Shown one piece after another: positions 9,966-21,819 of a DNA stretch of 64,000 nucleotides (the stretch's first letter is position 1; each line of letters begins with the position of its first letter). The stretch is from Triatoma infestans (Eukaryota; Arthropoda; Insecta; Hemiptera; Reduviidae). The notes under the pieces are model-generated. The model worked only from the letters and a program-made list of their open reading frames with translations, made no database searches and had not been told where the DNA came from. Location: NCBI GenBank assembly GCA_011037195.1, contig JAAEAF010000184.1, forward strand, positions 62,001-126,000, written 5' to 3'. A program made the translations under genes and the position numbers.

Positions 9966-10864
9966 GAGCCAAAGAGGGTTAGTGCTTCAGGTGCAGTACC
10001 TTGTCTTGTACATTAAACAAAACGAATTTACGGCGATGTGAATTAAATCTGATTAAAATAATCCTTCTGTTAAACAAACTTTGTTTTAGTTTGATGATGC
10101 GTTTTGATGTTGTTTTTCACTTTTATGGGAGATGATGGTTTTTAATAATTAAAGAATTTGAATCCAAAAAGGATATTAAAAAGGATAAAAGGTTAAAATT
10201 AAAAGGTAAAAGTAAAACATGGAAATCATTGATTAAAAAAAAAACGCCAAAATAAGAATAAAAACCATAATTGGTATGAGAATAAAATGCGATACCAGTG
10301 TTGACAGCATCAGGGAAGATAGAAACAAATAGGATAACGTTCAACAGTTTCCAAGTCCGCTTTTTACTAACATCACCGACAAGACTATTTTTCTATAAAA
10401 GAAACAGAGCCAATAAATTTAACACTAACTATTCTACAAGGTGACTAAGTGAATAAGAATATAAGTTTTGTAAATAGAAAAGAGTCTGTCCACTCTGTGA
10501 CATTTATTCAAATTTTGGAAACGTGTATATACTAGGATAATAAAACAATTTATTGCCAAATTCAAACTGGATTTTTAAATTTTTCATTTCTAGGAAAAAC
10601 AAGGTACGGTATACTTAAAGAATTTACAATTTACCTGAAATGTTTATAAAATTAACTGATGATTGTTGCATTTTTCTGAAATAACTACTATTAAAATTAA
10701 ATTTAGTAAAAAACTATCTTGAGAATTCCATTCATGAGGTAATATTATATAAATGTTGTTCAAGAAACTATAACAATTAATCGGAATAATTTTATTTTCT
10801 TTTGTTTGGAAAAGTCGATTGTAGCAAAATTTTTATAAATGATTAATAGGAAGTTGTAATCATT
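9966..10864. other. AT-rich stretch, no gene seen
   Basis: No recognisable feature; A-rich runs around 10140-10260. Confidence 0.5.
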
Positions 10865-11090
10865 TTAATTAGGACTAAATACGATTGTTTTTGGTCGTAA
10901 TAAACTTGTCTCTACGCGAATGTATGCACTGAGCAAGTTCATATTTATAAAAAAAAAAAAATATTGAACCTTTTCTATCTGATCATTACAGGAAGTAAAT
11001 CGTATTTCGGAACCATACAATAAAGCAGAAGTTACGAAGGAGTTATAAAACAAAATTTTGGGAAGCCCAAGTATCGGAATTATAGCGATA
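10865..11090 (-). pseudogene. Non-LTR reverse transcriptase C-terminal fragment
   Basis: The minus strand reads ILFYNSFVTSALLYGSEI followed by DQIEKVQ. This is the LLYGsE.W...IEKVQ pattern found after the RT palm in R1/Jockey-type elements, preceding the helical thumb. Stops and an A-run at 10949-10962 break it. Only about 60 residues are recognisable. Confidence 0.55.
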
Positions 11091-11149
11091 GAATATTTTG
11101 AGTGTCGTCTAACAGCTATTTATAATTACTTACTTTAGATACTTTGTAA

Positions 11150-12545
11150 GACAGGGTTAAATATCTTGGACTCACATTGGACCAAAGTTAAGCTGGGCAT
11201 TCCATGTGGAACAAGTTATTAACAAAGCAATACGGTCCTTAAGAGCCTGCAAAAGAAGCTATGATAAAACATGGGATCTGAAACCCAGGATGATGTATTG
11301 GATATACATCATGATGGTAAGACTCATAGTAAAAGGGGGTTTATTCGGAAATTGCTGGGTAAGGTCCAAAGGCTTGAGTGTTTGGGAATTACTGGCGCTA
11401 TGAGCTCCATTCCCACGGCGGCCTTGGAGATCCTCCTGGGACTTCCGCCGCTGCTCATGATTGCAGGTGCGGAGACCCTAAGGACTGCTATAGGCTGACC
11501 AGCATTCATAACCTGCAACTTGGACTTAAATCCGAGGGGGTATGGGAAAATATTCGGGGAACTAGAGAAAATCCCACAGTTATTTATGGGAGCAGATCTA
11601 ATGAACCTGATATATCTCTTTGAATCAAAATTCAGGGTGACAACTTCACATGTGGACGCTAATGATCACACTGGACCACCAGGACCTGTGCCTGTGTCGG
11701 GGCTGGTATGCATATCAGGCGCGCTAGCGTCGGCATCGCCATATCTCTTGGTAGCAACCAAGATTTCTTTCAAGCTGAAATTTTCTCCATTCTATGTTGC
11801 GCCCTGTATCTTAGGGATAAGGGCGTAACGGGTAGAAGAATCATCATTTTCTCTGACAGCCAAGCCGCACTAAAGGCGTTAGAGGCGAACTGCATCAGGT
11901 CGAGGATTGTCAAGGAATGCCGCGAACTGCTAGAATCTCTGGCAATCCACAATAGCCTTCGGCTGGATAGGGAGCAGGGACATAAAGGCATTCAAGGCAA
12001 AGAAGAGGCCAACAGGCTGTCCGAAGAGGTCCGGAGATTTCTCGGCATCTCAGAACTGCCTGTGGGGCCATTGAAAAAAGGCTAACACGCAAACATAAAA
12101 TATAATGGAAAAATATTGCGGGGCTGAGGTACTCTAAGATTTTCCTGGAGGTCCCCTCAAAGACTCGCACCAACTATATCCTCGGCAGAACGAAAGTGGA
12201 GCTAAGGAGACTTGCTGCCCTAGTTATAGGCCATTAACTTTTAAGGAAACATATGCATAATATGGGTCTCTCTGAGGACTCACTTTGCAGGAAATGTGGA
12301 CAAAAGGATCGGACACCGTTTCACCTTCTTGGAGAGTGTGTGCCCTATGCTCGCAGACGATTCCTGAAATTTGGCGTCCACAAGTTCGAGCCAAAGGCGG
12401 GATCAGAAATTTTCACTCGCCTCAGGCATTTTTCAATGATACACAGTTGATGTAAGGCGCTTATACGGTGTGCACAATGGGCTCAGTTGAGGTCTAAGTG
12501 CTGAACCTCATAGGAGCCCCGGGTTTCCTAGATTAGATTAGATTA
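11150..12545 (+). pseudogene. Non-LTR retrotransposon: RT thumb, RNase H and CCHC end (subfamily C)
   Basis: In order: VKYLGLTLD (after the RT palm, 11152), the thumb helix NKAIRSLRACKR (11220), LGITGAMSSIPTAALEILL (11386-11440), RNase H motifs FQAEIFSILCCA (near 11770) and IIIFSDSQAALKAL (near 11845), then GHKGIQGKEEANRLSEE (near 11970), where the last catalytic Asp is Asn. A CRKCGQKDRTPFHLLGEC zinc motif is at 12288-12341. At least four frame changes are needed. The 3' end at about 12545 carries AGATTAGATTAGATT. The RT fingers and endonuclease are missing. Confidence 0.8.
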
Positions 12546-12654
12546 CTTTGTAATAATTTTAAGGGACAGTAATAACATTGCTTTATAACATAACTTAATT
12601 TTAAGTTTGAAGAACGTCAATTAACTCGCAATTGCAATTTAATAGGGTACAATT

Positions 12655-12810
12655 TTTTGCCTTTAAACCTGGAACGCTAAGTGCACACGATGCACAGATA
12701 TAAATCTAACTAATTTTCGTGGAAAAAAAGAATTAGTTTCACGGAGATTCTGCGAAATCTATGCTGTAAGATTTCAAATGTTATGAAGTTCTTTAATTAA
12801 AATTTTTTCT
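12655..12810 (+). repeat. Dispersed repeat D, copy 1
   Basis: TTTAAACCTGGAAC, GCACAGATATAAATCTAA and GATTTCAAATGTTATGAAGT recur in the same order at 13905-14040, and in weaker form at 34118-34200. Non-coding; family unknown. Confidence 0.6.
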
Positions 12811-13904
12811 TCTAGACTACAATATAAAATCAAAATTTAATATCTGTTATGTGACCTACCGCCATCACTATATTTTTACTAGACATTTCCCCTTTTGAAA
12901 AAAATTTTCAGTAACAATGTGTTAACAGCAGTATGAGAATGTCATGCGGTTTTCAAATACTAATGTAAAGTGTGCTCATAAGGCAGTTTATCTCCACAGA
13001 TAATTACATAATACAGAAATAATAGTAAAGTATCTAATCATATTGGTCTGAGGAAACCTCAAGTTTGAGGAAAAATCCTAGAAACAAATAATATTCTAAT
13101 CAACAAAAATAATAGCACAATTTTTTTTACTTTTTAAATGAATAATAAGAAATAATATTCTTCTTAAGTTAATAACATGTACGTTTTGACTTTGATTTCA
13201 ATAAATATAATTTTTTAATGAATTTTGAATTGATTTCAATTTGTTGAAGGAATATTTATTTCTATATAACCTCTAATTATCTCCTTCTTTTATCGCTCTT
13301 CAAACCGCAAAATTTGCAAACATTTATCACAGAGCATCTACCTGATTATGCCTTTTCCTTTTCCTTATATAAAGACTGGCATTCCTTAAAGTTCTGAAAT
13401 ATTAATCTAAACTGAATATGAATAAGAGTTTAATGTATACAAAATTTTTGATCAGAAAGTACTTACTAATTTTTGTTTACAATAAAACCACGCAAAAGCA
13501 AAGTAGGTGATACAAGTGGGTATATAAATTTTATATGTAGTTCAACATTTATTCTATTTTATATATTTTCTATCACGCACAATTGCTTTTGATCTCTATT
13601 ATCCAATTCTATATTACATATTTACAAATATAGCGCATACATTCTTCCAATTAACGATCAAATTAAATATCATATTTCACAATTCATTTTTCAATAAGTG
13701 TGAACAAATAAATACCAAAAATGTTGATATAACTTTTCATGCAGATTAACTGTGAAGTGTTTTTAATATATATATATATATTTTTTAATTTAAATGTTTG
13801 TAAAATTGCTTTTTAATAAGTTTGCTAATTGGAATTAAAAGTTTGTTAATATTTAAATGACAAAAGACCAATCTTATAGGATAGACTTTTTGCTACATAG
13901 TTTT
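12811..13904. other. AT-rich stretch between the two D repeats
   Basis: No gene recognised. A (TA)n run lies at 13768-13780. The flanking D repeats could be the ends of one element, but I see no other support. Confidence 0.45.
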
Positions 13905-14040
13905 CTTTAAACCTGGAACAATATCTGTACACGTTGCACAGATATAAATCTAATTTTTTTTTGGAAAAACTTAATTTCACAGAAAAATTTGCAAAATCTA
14001 TGTGCTGAGATTTCAAATGTTATGAAGTTTTTAATCAAGC
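13905..14040 (+). repeat. Dispersed repeat D, copy 2
   Basis: Same orientation as 12655-12810, about 1.25 kb away, with several small gaps. Confidence 0.6.
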
Positions 14041-14869
14041 ACCTTCCCTTCATTGACCAGACTATCTGCAGCATTCCTTTAATAACTAACAGCCCCAGGA
14101 AACTGGTAAATATCATTCCCTTTTAATGACAGTCAAACAAACATTTATCTTGATTCCTCAAATCCGAGGAGTAAACAGTAACAGGATAAAATATTGAATG
14201 TTACTATTATGCACCTGTTATAGTTGTTTGCTGCCACTTGCCAGTTTCGTTTCTAAGTAAACAATACGACTTTTCTTTATCTCAACTCGAAAAATTTCCA
14301 CCATAACCTTTTCTGAAATTTTCTCAATAAAATTTTACAATAGAGCTTTAATTATAATTATTACTGTATAAAATTTAATAAATATTGTAATAAATTCCAT
14401 GCAGTTAAAAAAAATAAAAAAAAATACAAATGACAATAAAATTGATCAACATTTTTAACTTTTTAAAAGTTTATTGAAATAAATTATTACAAGAAATGTG
14501 TGAAAATTATGTATACTTAAAGCCGGCTTTACACTTTATAGAGGGTAATATTTCATTAACGTAAACTTAATGAGGCTTAAAGGAGAATCAAGCAAAATAA
14601 ACTTACAAAAGATTCTTACATTATTTATTATGTAATTAATAATTTCCGCTATTCTTAATATAATTGTTTTCCCTTATTTCTAGTACCTTATTATATAAAG
14701 AAAAGTGGGCAGTATATATAGTATTTTAATATTTATAAAACAATTAGGTATTCAGTGCATAACAGGGCACTAAAAATTAATTATTGTCAGATTAATTCAT
14801 TGTAAATGTTGAAAATTAATCCTTTTAATTCATTGTAAAAATAAATTTCATTACTCATTATGTCCTCAT
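14041..14869. other. AT-rich stretch, no gene seen
   Basis: Nothing supported. Confidence 0.5.
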
Positions 14870-15034
14870 TTGTTCTTCTTATTTTTACTTATTCTTACTG
14901 CTGTAAGTGGAAGTATTACGATCAATTGCCAAATTTTCAATATCGAGTTTCCACCGAATTTACATGCTGTAAAATCTCTTGAGTTCGGAGAAAATTGGTT
15001 TTTAGGAATTGGTCTGTGTGTGTGTGTGTGTTGT

Positions 15035-15078
<44 letters not shown>
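14870..15078 (+). mobile_element. Family H repeat, fragment with expanded (GT)n
   Basis: The first about 140 bp of family H is present in diverged form (AAATTTTCAATATCGAGTTT, then TTGGTTTTTAGGAATTGG). It runs into about 60 bp of (GT)n at 15014-15078 and stops there. Confidence 0.7.
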
Positions 15079-15079
<1 letters not shown>

Positions 15080-15240
15080 TTGTTCTTTATTAGTGGTTAA
15101 CATAAGTGGAGTCGATATTTTTGTATGAACGTAGGTGTTCTTTAAACCTTGTCTCCCGGTCTGGCCTACGTAAGTGCAATTGCATTCGGGGCAAGAGAGT
15201 TTGTACATACCGCTTTTGTCATAAAGGCTGGTTGCTTCTG
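15079..15240 (-). pseudogene. Penelope-like GIY-YIG endonuclease fragment
   Basis: The minus strand encodes MYKLSCPECNCTYVGQTG; the YKL(S/T)CPEC...YVGQTGR block is the hallmark start of the GIY-YIG nuclease at the C-terminus of Penelope-like retroelements. A one-base shift then gives TRFKEHLRSYKNIDSTYVNH, the expected R...H...EH continuation, and a stop. The CX2C is intact. In a working element this domain nicks the target for reverse transcription. The fragment is broken and ends in the (GT)n block. Confidence 0.75.
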
Positions 15241-15708
15241 TTTCTATTTCTTATCCACCCCCCCTAATAAAAATGACTTGATAAAACACTAAGCATACTC
15301 TCGCTCCGTTATACGAGAAAGAAATTATTTGAGCATTTATCAAATATAATGTCTCAATTTAATTACAGACATATATTGTATAATTGTCATTAACATTAAC
15401 TGTTAAATTATATTTAACAACAGGCGAGGTAGCTGTTGTAGATGATACTCTGATGGTTACTTTTATGACATAAAATATAAAATACAAAAACATAGTTGAT
15501 TCATTATACATTGAAAATGGGTGTATAGCGAATGCTAATGCATAAATAAATAAATAAATAAATAAATAAAAAATAGTAATAATTCAATTTTAGCGCAAAA
15601 TACCTTTCAAATACTACTTCCAGTACGGCGCCACGAGATGCGGACAGCCAAGCTGAGATGTATTGCGGTGATAGTAGATTCGATCCCCGTCCAGGCTCGA
15701 CGAAGTAC
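15241..15708. other. AT-rich stretch with (AAAT)n
   Basis: A microsatellite AAATAAATAAAT lies at 15543-15571. A B-box-like GATTCGATCCC lies at 15678-15690. No gene recognised. Confidence 0.5.
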
Positions 15709-16001
15709 TTGTGGTGGTTGGTTCCGCAGAGCTAGAAAGCATCAGAGATATAGCCAGCTTCTTTTTTGTGGTCATCGACCGGTTTCGGGCTTTTGCCCAT
15801 CATCAGGATGTTTTTATCAAAACATTAGGATAACATAGACTGTATCAACTTTAGTAGGTAACTGAGTGTATCAACTAAATTTGTTCTGTGCAACTCTATG
15901 TTATCACGTTCTTTTGACAAAAACATCCTGATGATGTTTTTCGGCCAAAACCGGTCGATGGCCACAAAAACAAGCAAGCTATCACGGAAATATATCTGAT
16001 G
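15709..16001 (+). mobile_element. Penelope-like palindromic element (family P), copy 1
   Basis: Starts with the single-end tail TTGTGGTGGTTGGTTCC, then the left arm (GTGGTCATCGACCGGTTTC and CATCATCAGGATG). The right arm is its inverse (CATCCTGATGATG ... CCGGTCGATGGCCAC ... AGCTATCACGGAAAT). In the right arm the hammerhead stem II region is decayed (TTTTTCGGCC). No clear target duplication. Non-coding. Confidence 0.75.
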
Positions 16002-16726
16002 TAATAAAGTATGTTTGCTATCCGCTGCCTAGGTCTGTTGCTGGAAATAAAGCCCGTCTGAAAATATAAGCAATTGTTTACTTAACGAATTATTTTGCAA
16101 TGGATGACTTACCGATGATCTTCAGACTGAGAAGTGATCGATAGAATGCATAAGCTCTGGAAATATAGCAAATCACAAATGTAGTTCAAGTCGCGAATTT
16201 AGATTCAGCCAGAACAGAATTTGACTTTTGAGAATCAACTTATGTCGATAATTCAGTAAATAGTTTGGATAATAGATTGTGTAAATTGATTTTGCAGTCT
16301 TTATTATCACACTATTTATCCAATATATCCTATTGTTGGATGATCACAAAATGAAGCAATTTATCATCGAAAATATCCCTAAAGTTTGTATAAGAATGGC
16401 AACTATCTATAAGTCCACATTAGGACGTGTTCTGGGCTTTAAAAAAGCCATAGAGAAGTTAGTTCTAGGCAGCGGAAATGCACTATTTATGGCGAATTAA
16501 GAGGAAGACTATAAAAGTATAGAATCAGTAAGGTCACAATTCGGTCTGGTTTAGAAGCCAAGTCAGTAGAAGGCATCCTAGCAGAAAGGAAATCTATTTA
16601 GTTTGGCTAACTCTGAATGGCAGAGGATCGCTTGACAACTAAGTTCTATGAGGCAAAAGTAGAAGATAGAAGACGTATTAATTGAGAGTAAGGAGTGCGC
16701 AAAGCTGCTCGGAGGTGAACAATGTT
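16002..16726. other. Unassigned stretch
   Basis: No family recognised; mixed composition and no long frames. Confidence 0.45.
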
Positions 16727-17160
16727 TTTTTTTTTTGGAGGGTTCATGTACAGCGGCCATCAGGTGATCTATTGTACCCACTCTGGGGTCGTAGGTGAGC
16801 TTGCTCATCTACAGTACCCTCTACAGGTTGAGAGCCCTAAGGAACCCCAGTATCCTGAAGTGTTCTAGGGAGGGTATTTCTCCTTCCCCTACCTGGTAAC
16901 AACTCAGGCTATTGAATCTTCTTTGGATGATGGCATCGCAGACTGTGAGGAGATGCAATGTAGTTTCCTCCATCTCCCTACAGAATCTGCGTGGACCATC
17001 ATCTTCTAGGCCCAGCTTCCTCAGGTATCCCCTGAGTTTGCAGTGCCCCATAAGAACGCGGATCTTATTCTTTACTCAGATCGATGCAGGCCTTCGACCT
17101 TTCCTCCTAGGGTTGTAATCTCCCAGACAGACCTTGGCCTGCTGAACTATGGTTTGGACA
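16727..17160 (-). pseudogene. Non-LTR retrotransposon 3' end (subfamily B)
   Basis: The minus strand encodes GHCKLRGYLRKLGLEDDG and then a zinc motif whose first Cys is altered (RRFCREMEETTLHLLTVC), ending in IPSLEHFRILGFLRAL and a stop. This is the domain after RNase H in I/R1-type elements. The 3' UTR ends CATGAACCCTCC plus a run of 12 A at 16739-16728. The 5' truncation is near 17160. It matches the related copy at 60646-61722. Confidence 0.75.
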
Positions 17161-18054
17161 AGAAAGAAATAATTAGACATTAATCGGTTTAGAAATAAAT
17201 CGGTAAAAAAGTGTATGTATACAGTTGATGACGATGATAAATTGTTGAAAGTAGCAACTTTTGCTAATGTCTCTCTTATCTCATCCACATTTTGAAGAAA
17301 TATATTAAAAAAATATATTTTTCCAATAACAAAATATGTTCAATTATATTGAAATTAAATAATGAAAGTCTTATTCTAAATTACCCCAAAATTTGCGATA
17401 AAGGAATATTAGTAACTTAATCAAATCAGCTAAATTACCGATTCCAGATTAGAATCTATATTAAATGTATTAGTTTGGGAACAAATATTAACAGATAATA
17501 GTGCAAGCACTATCTGTAACAAGTCTATACATTGAACATAACTAAATCTACATGAATAATGGGATAAAGTGTATGATATGCCCGAATATTCCTAGAATAT
17601 GTTATCAAATGATTAATGTATGCATTATTTAAGTAATATAGTCATGTGGTATAATTAAAGGAAGGAAATTCTATTTTTAAATAAAAATGTCCAAAATTTT
17701 TTGGATTTTTTTAAAATTGAAAACCTAGAGAGCTATCCCCAGTGGATTGATTCAGCGGTGATTATGAGACAATAGCTAAATGTCATTTAGCATCATTTAG
17801 AAAAATAAGAAACTCTGATTATTGATATCCGCACTTATTTCAATTTCACAGTGAAGTGCTGCTTGTTTAACTTGTGACTGAAATACGTGTATAAGAAGCT
17901 AGATGGCCCTTGAGTTGATAATTGGGGCAAATTCCGTGATTTAGACTTACATTTTCACCCACTCCAAACAGGGAGAATACGTGGGCGTGTGCGTACGAAA
18001 AATGACTATCTTTTTTATTTATTTAAGGTTGGTTATTTGTTTTATCTGTATTTT
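17161..18054. other. AT-rich stretch, no gene seen
   Basis: Nothing supported. Confidence 0.5.
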
Positions 18055-19293
18055 TACTTCTGTTACTCCTAGTAAGAGGAGGTATTGTAATCGTGTATAA
18101 TTTTCGATATCGAGTTTCACTGGTAATATCCGTTTTGAGGTCCCCTGAGTCCAAGAAAGTGGTTTTTAGAAAATGGTATGTATGTGTGTACGTATGTGAA
18201 CAGCATTACTCAAAAACGAAGAATTGTAAAAAGTTCAAACTCGACATTCCGTTTAGGTATCACCATCCTACAGCTGGTCAGTGGTCAAAATTCCTCAACC
18301 AGAAGTAGCACTTTACTTAATGGTTTTTTTGCTTTCTTGCGCTTCTCTCAAAAATGGCTCCAACGATTTTCTTCAAACTAACTATATCAACTACACATAG
18401 TAAGATCTACAGCTATTATTTAAAACATTTCTCGTAAAAAATTCATTTAAGGGCACTTTCGATGGTGAGGTGGGGTTAGTTTTTCTCTAAAGTTCTATTT
18501 CAGTTTATTACAAAATTGTATCATCTAAATAATATTAATTATTCAATGTTCCAAAAAATGTATTTTTCAGTTTTCTGGTATTTTTTTACTACCTTCCGAT
18601 TTTCTCAAAAATGGCAGCAACGATTTTCTTCAAACTTAGTATATCAACTACACATAAAATGAGCAGCAACTTTTATTTGAAAAATTTCTCCGAGAAAATT
18701 CATTTAAGGGTACTTTTGAGGGAGAGGTGGGGTTACGGTTACCTCTAAAGTGCTATTTCAATTAATTATACAATTCTGTCATCTAAATAATGTTAATTAC
18801 AATTAAATATGCAATTGAAATTCCGAGTTTGGAAAAAATCAGATGACGGGAAGTGCGTTTACATTACCACTTTACTAAATGATTTTTTTTACTTTTTCGC
18901 AATTTTCTCAAAAATGTTTCCGACGATTTTCTTGAAACTTCCTATATAAACTAAACATACAAAGATCTACAACTTATATTTAAAACATTTCTCTAGTAAA
19001 ATTCATTTAAGGGCACTTTTAGGAAAGGGGTGGCGTTATGTTTTTCGCTAAAGTGCTATCATAGTGGATTATACAAATCTATCATCCAAACAAAATTATT
19101 TAGCAATAAATAGATGGCTAACCTTCCGAGTTTCAAGAAAATTAGTAAACCGGAAGTGCGCTTTTACTGAACAGTTTTTTCAGTTTTCGACGAATTTCAT
19201 TAAATTTGGTACACAAACTATAAAATTTGTCAATTATAATTTTGAGAACTGGAGTAAGAGAAAGTTGTGTGAATGTTTCACACCAGATTTTTT
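18055..19293 (+). mobile_element. Family H repeat, longest copy
   Basis: Both ends are present: CTGTTACTCCTAGTAAGAGG at the left, and GTAAGAGAAAGTTGTGTGAA with CACACCAGA at the right. The interior holds about three and a half units of roughly 285-290 bp, each with an ACCGGAAGTGC-like box, TTTTCTCAAAAATGGC, a GATTTTCTT(C/G)AAACTT box and CATTTAAGGGCACTTT. The (GT)n block is very short here. The plus frame at 19064-19366 is a chance frame. Confidence 0.75.
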
Positions 19294-19310
19294 TTATTTA
19301 TTTAAGTATT

Positions 19311-19707
19311 TGCAAGTTTCTCAAAAAATGATTCCAACTATGTCCCTTTGTATCCTACTACAATAAACAAATAGGCTTATCATATTTATTCAAAACATTT
19401 TCATAAGAAAATTGATTTTTAGTGGAACATTTTTTTTAAGTAATGTATAAGTTCACCTTAACTTTAAACTATCGCGAAGTTTTTTTTTTTCAAAGAATTA
19501 ATAAACACAGTTGCCGTTATGAGTTCACATTTAGATAAAAGTTATTTCCCAAAACCGAGAATATGATCTCCTCACCTATATTCATCGAAATGCAAAACTT
19601 CAATGTTTAGTCAAAATTATATATTTGCAGAAATTTGGTTAATTAAAATAATTGTAATAATTATTGTAAAAACAGAAAGTGGTGGATGAATTTTTTTTTT
19701 TTATTGC
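19311..19707. other. AT-rich stretch, no gene seen
   Basis: Nothing supported. Confidence 0.45.
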
Positions 19708-19830
19708 GATCGTGCCCAATTTGCGAAATTGAGTTTTCACCGGAAATAGTACGTTTTTGAGGTCCCGTAAGTCCAAAATGTGTTTTTTCAAAAATGGTCT
19801 GTATCAAAACATTTGAAAATGTGTGTGTCG
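19708..19830 (+). mobile_element. Family H repeat, 5' fragment
   Basis: ATTGCGATCGTGCCCAATTT, GAGTTTTCACCGGAAATA and GAGGTCCCGTAAGTCC match the first about 120 bp of the family. The terminal hairpin is missing. Confidence 0.65.
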
Positions 19831-19839
19831 ACCTGTCAG

Positions 19840-20705
19840 GAACGGGAACATGGTTGCAGGAGTTGGATAGAGGGAGTTCGGTGGCCCTGGGTATTATTGA
19901 ATGCTGCCGCCTTGTGGGGTAGTGGCAGGGAGAGATCAAAGAGGTGCGGATTTTCTCTGATAGTCAGGCCGTATTGAGGGCTTTGAGCAAGCCATGGTGG
20001 AGCTGGAAACTAGTGGGAGAATGTAGGAGGAGGCTTAACGCTTTGGCTCGGAGGGGTAAGCTGCGACTTTATTGGATACCCGGACATGCGGGAATAGAGG
20101 GCAATGGGAGGGCGGAGCAGCTGGCAAGGGAGGGATCATCATTACCATTTTGTGGTCCTGAACCAGCCTTGCTGTTCACTAAGAGGTTTGGCGACAAACA
20201 GATTAGACTTTGGGTGACGAGAGTCTTGGAAAAGTGCTGGGGGGACACACAGGGGTGCCTCCAAGCTAAAAGATTTATAAAAGGAATTAAGCAGGGAGTT
20301 TCGGAGTACCTCCTGTCCCTCAGTAGGACAGGTCTGAGAACCTTGGTGGGGGTAGTGGCTGGACACACTTGGGTGTCTAATCACTTGTTTAACATAGGGA
20401 GGACGTCTAGTCCTATTTGTCAGAATTGCAAGACGCAGTCAGGGAAACGGTGTATCACTATTTATGTCAGTGTGACACTGGGGTGTCCCCGTTTCGCTGG
20501 TACTAGGTTTCGCGTATTTGGGAGGGTACCATTCTCGCAGGATTGCCTGGGCGAGTTGGAGTTAAAGGATATTTTGGGATATTGTAGACTGACCGATAAG
20601 CTACCGGGGGAGATTATTTAAGGGGATGATATGGCGGGCATCGGAGGGGGGGATAAAAGCCATATAGGCTTAGGTCCTACGACGCCACTTGGTACCCGGT
20701 ATAAT
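19840..20705 (+). pseudogene. Non-LTR retrotransposon 3' end with RNase H (subfamily A, copy 2)
   Basis: An open frame of 225 codons (19944-20621) begins with a GTG and has no in-frame ATG at its edge, so it is an internal slice. It contains RIFSDSQAVLRAL (RNase H second acidic motif), WIPGHAGIEGNGRAEQLA (His motif, with the final catalytic Asp changed to Glu), the GPEPALL block, GHTWVSNHLFNIGR and CQNC. A small insertion then shifts the frame within the CCHC knuckle. The 3' UTR TAAAAGCCATATAGGCTTAGG and ATAATAATAAT tail match the copy at 9690. The 5' truncation is near 19840. This is the best-preserved copy in the window. Confidence 0.8.
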
Positions 20706-21275
20706 AATAATATGTGTGTGTCTTCGTGTGGATGTGTGTGAAAAGGATATCTCTAAAACGAAAAGTTACAGGAAGCTGAAGCTTGGTATTCGGTTTAGGT
20801 ATAACCACTGTATCAAATGCAAAGATTTCGGGCAAAATCCATCATCCGAAAGTGCCACTTTACTGAATGTTTTTTTTTTGTTTTTTTTCTGTCTTTTGTG
20901 ATTTTCTCGAAAACAGCTTCAAAGATTTTCTTTGTATTTGATATACCAGCTACACATATACAACGAGCGAAAACTCTTTTTTTTGAAACAAAATTTCTCC
21001 GGGAAAATTTATTTAAGGGCAATTATATTTATTTATTTGTAATATTTATTTATGTATTAAAATTATTTAAGTTGCTAAAATTCCCAGCTTGAAGAAATTC
21101 GGTTGAGCGGAAAGTGCGTCTTTACTGAATAGGTTTTTCATTAATTTTTTTTGCGATTTTCTCCATAATAAGTGTGGACGCATTTAAACATTAATAAGAA
21201 TTGTAAGTGTGTGAAGAAAATTTGCCATTTCGCAGTAAGAGAAAGTCGTGTGAGTGTTTCACACAAGATTTTTTT
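20706..21275 (+). mobile_element. Family H repeat, 5'-truncated
   Basis: Begins in the (GT)n zone directly after the non-LTR (AAT)n tail and ends with CAGTAAGAGAAAGTCGTGTG and CACACAAGA. One internal unit only. The non-LTR element probably inserted into the microsatellite of this repeat, since 19708-19830 supplies the missing left part. Confidence 0.7.
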
Positions 21276-21285
21276 TGTTTTGTTT

Positions 21286-21819
21286 TAAAATTGGAGATTA
21301 CGTTAGCGAATCTCTTTAGCTAGGGGCCTAGGTTTTATGGTTTGGCTTCTATAGGCGAAAACCGAATGTCAAAGCCCCTTAACATTTATATGATGCTTAT
21401 TGCTAATGTAAACCATAATTATAATAATATGAAGTTTAAACTCAGTATAAGAGAAATTTACGAATATATGTTTATATTAAATTTATTCATCTTTAATTAA
21501 TTTGACTGTAGAGTGGTAAATGAATTATTTCTTATTCACTTAAAAACAGTAACAAAAAATTTTAAAACCTTATTTACAATATTAAATAAAATATTGAATA
21601 TTCCATATAAATAAATAATTGAATAATTACCTCCATTGTTAATCAAATAATAGCCCATGAATGTTAATGACAGATTTAAATGAAAATTATGAATAAACAA
21701 GAACAAACATATATCCATGTTAAAAATGTAATTTCCTGTTTTTGACACATATTCATAATTAACGTATTGATTATAAATAGATAAGTTATAAAAATAAATA
21801 AAGCAATATGTTAATATAC
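21286..21819. other. AT-rich stretch, no gene seen
   Basis: Nothing supported. The minus frame 21536-22063 runs into the LTR and is not a gene. Confidence 0.5.

Noticed and set aside
15543..15571. Regularly spaced AAAT repeats as a possible CRISPR or origin
   Set aside because: A simple microsatellite; the window is eukaryotic and has no spacer structure.
15640..15700. tRNA-like block with GATTCGATCCC before P1
   Set aside because: Only the B-box-like part fits; the rest is too short for a tRNA or SINE head.
20069..20384. Minus-strand frames of 80-99 codons
   Set aside because: Shadows of the plus-strand non-LTR frame at 19944-20621.
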